This document shows positions 1 to 7,334 of a stretch of 7,334 nucleotides of DNA, piece by piece. How positions within the stretch are numbered: position 1 is the stretch's first letter; each line of letters starts with the position of its first letter. Position numbers and translations under genes: made by a program. Below the pieces are notes generated by a model that saw only the letters and a list, made by a program, of their open reading frames with translations, made no database searches and was not told the DNA's origin. The DNA comes from Oscillospiraceae bacterium. GTDB lineage: Bacteria; Bacillota; Clostridia; Oscillospirales; Oscillospiraceae. The stretch lies in NCBI GenBank assembly GCA_017557265.1, contig JAFZAM010000066.1, positions 1 to 7,334 of the forward strand, read 5' to 3'.

Positions 1-275
1 CCCGGCGTCCCCGAGTCGTTCAAGGTCCTCGTCAAGGAGCTGCAGTCCCTCTGCCTCGACGTCCGCGTTCTCGACGGCGACGGCAACGAGATCGAGCTCA
101 AGAGCGACGACGACGACGAGTACCAGGGCGGCTACGGCGACGACAGCATCTACGCCTCCGACGACACCGAGATCGAGTCCGGAGGGTACACCATCGAGGA
201 CGTCGATCCCGACGTGCTCGGAGCCGACGCGGATTTTGAATTCGACGACGACGATTATGAAGAGGAGGACGAGTG

Positions 276-276
<1 letters not shown>
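1..276 (+). CDS. rpoB: RNA polymerase beta subunit, C-terminal end (partial)
   Basis: This is the last 91 codons of the beta subunit of RNA polymerase; the start lies outside the window. The first ~30 residues (PESFKVLVKELQSL, then LDVRVL) are the nearly invariant C-terminal block of bacterial RpoB, which packs against beta' near the clamp and anchors the core enzyme. After the conserved core comes a tail of about 57 residues (from codon 35) with 27 Asp/Glu and no Lys or Arg, including runs DDDDE, DDDD and a terminal EEEDE. Acidic RpoB tails occur in some Clostridia, but this one is long. The TGA stop at 274-276 shares one base with the rpoC ATG, so translation of the two large subunits is probably coupled. 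The identification is certain; the role of the acidic tail is unknown. Confidence 0.97.
263..268 (+). promoter_or_regulatory. Ribosome binding site of rpoC, inside the rpoB tail
   Basis: AGGAGG lies 7 nt before the ATG at 276 and only 4 nt before the in-frame GTG at 273. The spacing favours ATG 276 as the rpoC start. The site is made from Glu codons of the acidic RpoB tail (GAA GAG GAG GAC), so one stretch serves both as coding sequence and as a ribosome site. Confidence 0.85.
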
Positions 277-3875
<3,599 letters not shown>

Positions 3876-3886
3876 CGGCGGGCCTC

Positions 3887-3901
3887 CCGGGAAAAGCCCG
3901 G
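3887..3901 (+). other. Short GC hairpin after rpoC
   Basis: CCGGG (3887-3891) and CCCGG (3897-3901) are complementary around a 5-nt loop AAAAG. It sits 3 nt after the stop-codon hairpin and is followed by AATACTCCG and an A7 run (3911-3917), not by U-rich sequence. With its neighbour it makes a tandem stem-loop at the rpoC-str boundary. I call it structure, not a terminator. Read-through from rpoC into rpsL therefore remains possible. Confidence 0.5.
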
Positions 3902-3925
3902 AATACTCCGAAAAAAAGACGTCTG

Positions 3926-3941
3926 ACGCAAAATTTTGCGT
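3926..3941. repeat. 16-bp perfect palindrome abutting the str promoter
   Basis: ACGCAAAATTTTGCGT is an exact palindrome whose last base is the first base of the -35 hexamer. Its AAAATTTT core (3930-3937) lies at about -47 to -40 relative to the expected start, where an UP element contacts the RNA polymerase alpha C-terminal domain. It may be an UP element, an operator for an unknown dimeric regulator, or both. No known regulator box (LexA, CodY, Fur, NrdR) matches it. Confidence 0.6.
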
Positions 3942-3970
3942 TGACAAAATAAATGCAGTTTTGCTATAAT
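3941..3970 (+). promoter_or_regulatory. Strong housekeeping promoter of the str operon
   Basis: TTGACA (3941-3946) and TATAAT (3965-3970) match the sigma-70/sigma-A consensus in all twelve positions and are 18 nt apart. TG at 3962-3963 followed by one base makes an extended -10. A start near 3976-3979 would give an rpsL leader of about 30 nt. This is the most AT-rich part of a GC-rich window, so it stands out from background. It implies that rpsL-rpsG-fusA can be expressed independently of rpoBC. Confidence 0.9.
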
Positions 3971-3994
3971 GCCAAATTGCGAGATTATTTCAGG

Positions 3995-4002
3995 AAAGGA
4001 GG
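3995..4002 (+). promoter_or_regulatory. Ribosome binding site of rpsL
   Basis: AAAGGAGG is a near-perfect anti-16S match ending 6 nt before ATG 4009, and it fixes the rpsL start. Confidence 0.9.
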
Positions 4003-4008
4003 AAGTTC

Positions 4009-4428
4009 ATGCCTACTTTTAACCAGCTTGTCAGGAAGGGCAGGGAAACCGTGGCCTACAAGTCCACTTCGCCCGCCATGCAGAAAGGCCTCAATACTCT
4101 CAAGAACAAGGAGACCGATCTGAGCTCTCCCCAGAAGCGCGGCGTATGCACTGTCGTTCGTACCCAGACCCCGAAGAAGCCGAACTCGGCTCTCCGTAAG
4201 GTCGCCCGTGTGCGCCTTACCAACGGCTACGAGGTGACGGCCTATATCCCCGGTATCGGCCACAACCTGCAGGAGCACTCGATCGTCATGATCAGAGGCG
4301 GCCGTGTCAAGGACCTCCCCGGCGTACGTTACCACATCATCCGCGGCACTCTCGATTCCCAGGGCGTTGCCAACCGCAAGCAGGCCAGATCCAAGTACGG
4401 CGCCAAGCGTCCGAAGGCCGGAAAGTAA
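4009..4428 (+). CDS. rpsL: 30S ribosomal protein S12
   Basis: A protein of the 30S decoding centre, 139 residues, which monitors codon-anticodon pairing in the A site. It carries the family signatures NQLVRKGR at the N-terminus, TPKKPNSALRKVARVRL (54-70), GHNLQEHSIVMIRGGRVKDLPGVRYH (84-109) and KQARSKYGAKRPK at the end. Compared with E. coli (124 residues) it has 13 extra residues before PQKRGVCT, as in Firmicutes. K56 and K101 correspond to E. coli K43 and K88 (Met counted as 1), the main streptomycin-resistance positions. Both are wild type, and P104 (E. coli P91) is also kept. D102 is the Asp that RimO methylthiolates in bacteria that have that enzyme. It is the first gene after the consensus promoter and has a strong ribosome site. 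The rpl7Ae-like gene found between rpoC and rpsL in Bacillus is absent. Confidence 0.98.
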   Translation: MPTFNQLVRKGRETVAYKSTSPAMQKGLNTLKNKETDLSSPQKRGVCTVVRTQTPKKPNSALRKVARVRLTNGYEVTAYIPGIGHNLQEHSIVMIRGGRVKDLPGVRYHIIRGTLDSQGVANRKQARSKYGAKRPKAGK

Positions 4429-4430
4429 TT

Positions 4431-4443
4431 GCGAAGAATTCGC
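4431..4443 (+). other. Small hairpin directly after the rpsL stop
   Basis: GCGAA (4431-4435) pairs with TTCGC (4439-4443) around a 3-nt loop GAA. A U-G pair (4430/4444) could add one step. It is short and of doubtful stability; its place two nucleotides after the rpsL stop is the main reason to record it. Confidence 0.4.
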
Positions 4444-4451
4444 GCTGGGAG

Positions 4452-4500
4452 CGTATTGCTTCCAAGCCTCGATATATAAGACCTATCGGGGCGCAATACG
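4452..4500 (+). other. Long bulged stem-loop in the rpsL-rpsG spacer
   Basis: CGTATTGC (4452-4459) pairs exactly with GCAATACG (4493-4500). The inner strand GCCTCGATA (4466-4474) pairs with TATCGGGGC (4484-4492), with a single G-U pair. The two stems stack directly on the 3' side. On the 5' side they are split by a six-base bulge TTCCAA (4460-4465). The terminal loop TATAAGACC is 9 nt. That makes 17 base pairs in 49 nt, the best candidate for a protein-binding RNA in this window. Confidence 0.6.
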
Positions 4501-4504
4501 GGAG

Positions 4505-4520
4505 CGGCGGGAGACCGCCG
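4505..4520 (+). other. GNRA-capped GC hairpin upstream of rpsG
   Basis: CGGCGG (4505-4510) pairs with CCGCCG (4515-4520) around GAGA, a GNRA-type tetraloop; a G-U pair (4504/4521) can extend it. It is followed by CTTTCG, too poor in U for a good intrinsic terminator, but it could be a weak attenuator, a pause or an RNA-processing barrier between rpsL and rpsG. Confidence 0.6.
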
Positions 4521-4533
4521 TCTTTCGAGTACC
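4511..4533 (+). repeat. Imperfect direct repeat, copy 1 (before rpsG)
   Basis: This 23-nt stretch begins GAGACCGCC and matches 5048-5070, before fusA, at 18 of 23 positions without gaps. Copy 1 ends 17 nt before the rpsG ribosome site; copy 2 ends exactly at the fusA one. It overlaps the loop and 3' arm of the GNRA hairpin. Significance is uncertain because the DNA is GC-rich. Confidence 0.4.
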
Positions 4534-4550
4534 TGTGAAATCATTTTATG

Positions 4551-4557
4551 AAGGAGG
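4551..4557 (+). promoter_or_regulatory. Ribosome binding site of rpsG
   Basis: AAGGAGG ends 8 nt before GTG 4566. An in-frame ATG at 4548 directly abuts and precedes this site, so it cannot use it. This decides the start in favour of the GTG. Confidence 0.88.
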
Positions 4558-4565
4558 GAAGTACA

Positions 4566-5036
4566 GTGCCCAGAAGAGGTAACGTCCCTAAGAGAGAGAT
4601 CATACCCGACCCTGTGTATAACAGCGTTCTGGTGACCAAGCTTATCAACAGCATCATGCTCGACGGTAAGAAGGGAGTGGCTCAGAAGGTCGTCTATGAC
4701 GCCTTCGACATCATTGCCGAAAAGTCCGGCAAGCCCGCGCTCGACGTTTTCACGGCGGCTCTTGACAACATCATGCCGTCGCTGGAGGTCAAGGCCCGCC
4801 GCGTCGGCGGTTCGACCTACCAGGTGCCTATCGAAGTCCGCGCCGACCGTCGTCAGACCCTCGGTCTCCGCTGGCTGACCAACTATTCGCGCGCCCGCGG
4901 CGAGAAGACCATGAAGGAGCGTCTCGCCGGCGAGATCCTCGACGCCTCGAACAACCTCGGCAACGCGGTCAAGAAGCGTGAGGACACCCACAAGATGGCC
5001 GAGTCCAACAAGGCCTTCGCGCATTACAGATGGTGA
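4566..5036 (+). CDS. rpsG: 30S ribosomal protein S7
   Basis: A primary 16S rRNA-binding protein that nucleates assembly of the 30S head and lines the E-site exit channel. It is 156 residues from GTG 4566, the usual Firmicute length. The start is set by the ribosome site and by homology: S7 begins (M)PRRGNVPKRE, and starting at ATG 4548 would add six atypical residues. Visible blocks are PDPVYNS (about 14-20), LINSIMLDGKKG (26-37), PALDVF, RRVGGSTYQVPIEV with RADRRQTLGLRWL (the beta-hairpin and RNA-binding face), SRARGEKTMKERLAGEILDA, and the C-terminal KREDTHKMAESNKAFAHYRW. No key residue is missing. It lies 137 bp after rpsL and 47 bp before fusA in what looks like one transcript. In E. coli S7 is the repressor of this operon, which makes the structured upstream spacer notable. 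Confidence 0.98.
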   Translation: MPRRGNVPKREIIPDPVYNSVLVTKLINSIMLDGKKGVAQKVVYDAFDIIAEKSGKPALDVFTAALDNIMPSLEVKARRVGGSTYQVPIEVRADRRQTLGLRWLTNYSRARGEKTMKERLAGEILDASNNLGNAVKKREDTHKMAESNKAFAHYRW

Positions 5037-5047
5037 TCCCGTTCCCC

Positions 5048-5070
5048 GAGACCGCCTTCTGACAAGTATC
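5048..5070 (+). repeat. Imperfect direct repeat, copy 2 (before fusA)
   Basis: Second copy of the 23-nt element described at 4511-4533 (18/23 identical, starting GAGACCGCC). It ends directly against the AAGGAG ribosome site of fusA. Unlike copy 1 it is not part of an obvious hairpin. A shorter related string, GAG-CCGCC-TCTGAC with two differences, is found over the rpoC stop at 3861-3876. Confidence 0.4.
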
Positions 5071-5076
5071 AAGGAG
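5071..5076 (+). promoter_or_regulatory. Ribosome binding site of fusA
   Basis: AAGGAG ends 7 nt before ATG 5084, supporting this start. Confidence 0.85.
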
Positions 5077-5083
5077 TTTTAAG

Positions 5084-7162
<2,079 letters not shown>

Positions 7163-7165
7163 CTG

Positions 7166-7194
7166 TTGCAAAAACCGCAGACTTGCGGTAAAAT
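7166..7194 (+). promoter_or_regulatory. Probable promoter before tuf
   Basis: TTGCAA (7166-7171) and TAAAAT (7189-7194) are 17 nt apart, a good sigma-A spacing; each hexamer departs from consensus (4/6 and 5/6). It begins 4 nt after the fusA stop. Start of transcription would be near 7201-7204, giving a tuf leader of about 50 nt that is AT-rich. Extra promoters just upstream of tuf are known in other bacteria and fit the high demand for EF-Tu. Confidence 0.6.
7174..7189. repeat. Inverted repeat in the spacer of the tuf promoter
   Basis: ACCGCA (7174-7179) and TGCGGT (7184-7189) are exact reverse complements around GACT, and fill most of the -35/-10 spacer, ending on the first base of the -10. 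There is no T-tract on the + strand, so it is not a fusA terminator. It could be an operator or a chance palindrome. Confidence 0.5.
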
Positions 7195-7234
7195 ACCAAT
7201 TTAGAAAAGAAAATCAAACCATTTATTTATTTTT

Positions 7235-7241
7235 AAGGAGG
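7235..7241 (+). promoter_or_regulatory. Ribosome binding site of tuf
   Basis: AAGGAGG preceded by an A/T-only stretch (7221-7236). It ends 11 nt before ATG 7253, the longest gap among the ribosome sites in this window but still workable. Confidence 0.85.
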
Positions 7242-7252
7242 CTACCACTACA

Positions 7253-7334
7253 ATGGCCAAGGCGAAATTTGAGAGAACCAACCCCCATGTAAACCTCGGC
7301 ACCATCGGCCACATCGACCACGGCAAGACGACCC
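7253..7334 (+). CDS. tuf: Translation elongation factor Tu, N-terminal end (partial)
   Basis: The first 27 codons of EF-Tu, the GTPase that delivers aminoacyl-tRNA to the ribosomal A site. The start reads MAKAKFERTNPHVNLGTIGH and continues IDHGKTT. GHIDHGKT (19-26) is the P-loop (G1), with His22 in the position typical of EF-Tu; EF-G has Ala there. The gene runs off the window end, so the G2-G5 motifs and domains II-III cannot be checked. Its place after fusA is the classic str operon order. Whether a second tuf copy exists cannot be seen here. Confidence 0.96.
   Translation, partial: MAKAKFERTNPHVNLGTIGHIDHGKTT

Larger units (their letters stand above)
4429..4565 (+). promoter_or_regulatory. 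Structured rpsL-rpsG spacer, candidate S7 autoregulatory site
   Basis: No gene fits in these 137 bp. Three inverted repeats occur in tandem (4431-4443, 4452-4500 and 4505-4520), followed by a short AT-rich stretch and the rpsG ribosome site. In E. coli the S12-S7 intercistronic region of the str mRNA is bound by S7, which represses translation of its own gene and those downstream. Position and structure here suggest a similar switch, but I see no convincing match to the E. coli RNA, so this is inference. No credible promoter was found inside it. Confidence 0.55.

Noticed and set aside
4456..4480. Promoter inside the rpsL-rpsG spacer (TTGCTT and TATAAG)
   Set aside because: The hexamers are only 13 nt apart, too close for sigma-A; the AT-rich bases belong to the loop of the stem.
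4548..4565. ATG 4548 as the rpsG start
   Set aside because: The ribosome site lies after it, and the six added residues are absent from S7 proteins. GTG 4566 gives the canonical N-terminus.
7169..7189. Minus-strand intrinsic terminator (stem ACCGCA/TGCGGT followed by a T run)
   Set aside because: Stem of only 6 bp and no minus-strand gene for it to serve in the window; a promoter spacer palindrome is at least as likely.

Overview
This window is ordinary bacterial housekeeping DNA, the junction of the rpoBC transcription operon and the str (ribosomal protein / elongation factor) operon. All genes lie on the + strand, in the order rpoB (3' end) - rpoC - rpsL - rpsG - fusA - tuf (5' end). The coding DNA is GC-rich and the intergenic DNA is clearly AT-richer. 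The proteins look like those of a high-GC Firmicute, probably class Clostridia (Oscillospiraceae/Christensenella-like gut lineages are my best guess). The reasons are a beta' subunit of about 1,199 residues with no large insertion in the trigger loop, an S12 of 139 residues with the short Gram-positive insertion before PQKRG, strong AAGGAGG ribosome sites, and the wording of conserved blocks in RpoC and EF-G. The taxonomic call is inference; no 16S or database search was possible.

Layout: 1-276 is the RpoB C-terminus, ending in a long, extremely acidic tail whose last codons also carry the Shine-Dalgarno of rpoC. 276-3875 is rpoC, complete and with all catalytic and zinc residues intact. 3876-4008 (133 bp) holds hairpins around the rpoC stop, a perfect 16-bp AT-centred palindrome, and a consensus housekeeping promoter (TTGACA-18-TATAAT with extended -10) that should drive rpsL and the genes after it. 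4009-4428 is rpsL. 4429-4565 (137 bp) is a gene-free spacer rich in inverted repeats, at the position where S7 binds its own mRNA in E. coli. 4566-5036 is rpsG (GTG start). 5084-7162 is fusA. 7163-7252 holds a probable promoter with an inverted repeat in its spacer, then tuf begins at 7253 and runs off the window.

Together the genes encode the two large RNA polymerase subunits, the two small-subunit proteins S12 (decoding centre) and S7 (head / E-site), and the two GTPases EF-G and EF-Tu that drive elongation. I found no mobile element, CRISPR, defence, toxin or accessory gene, and no sign of a new system. What deserves a second look is regulatory: the structured rpsL-rpsG spacer, an imperfect repeat shared by the leaders of rpsG and fusA, the palindrome abutting the str promoter, and the separate promoter before tuf. 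There is also an almost complete absence of TTA, CTA and TCA codons, which produces very long spurious antisense reading frames.
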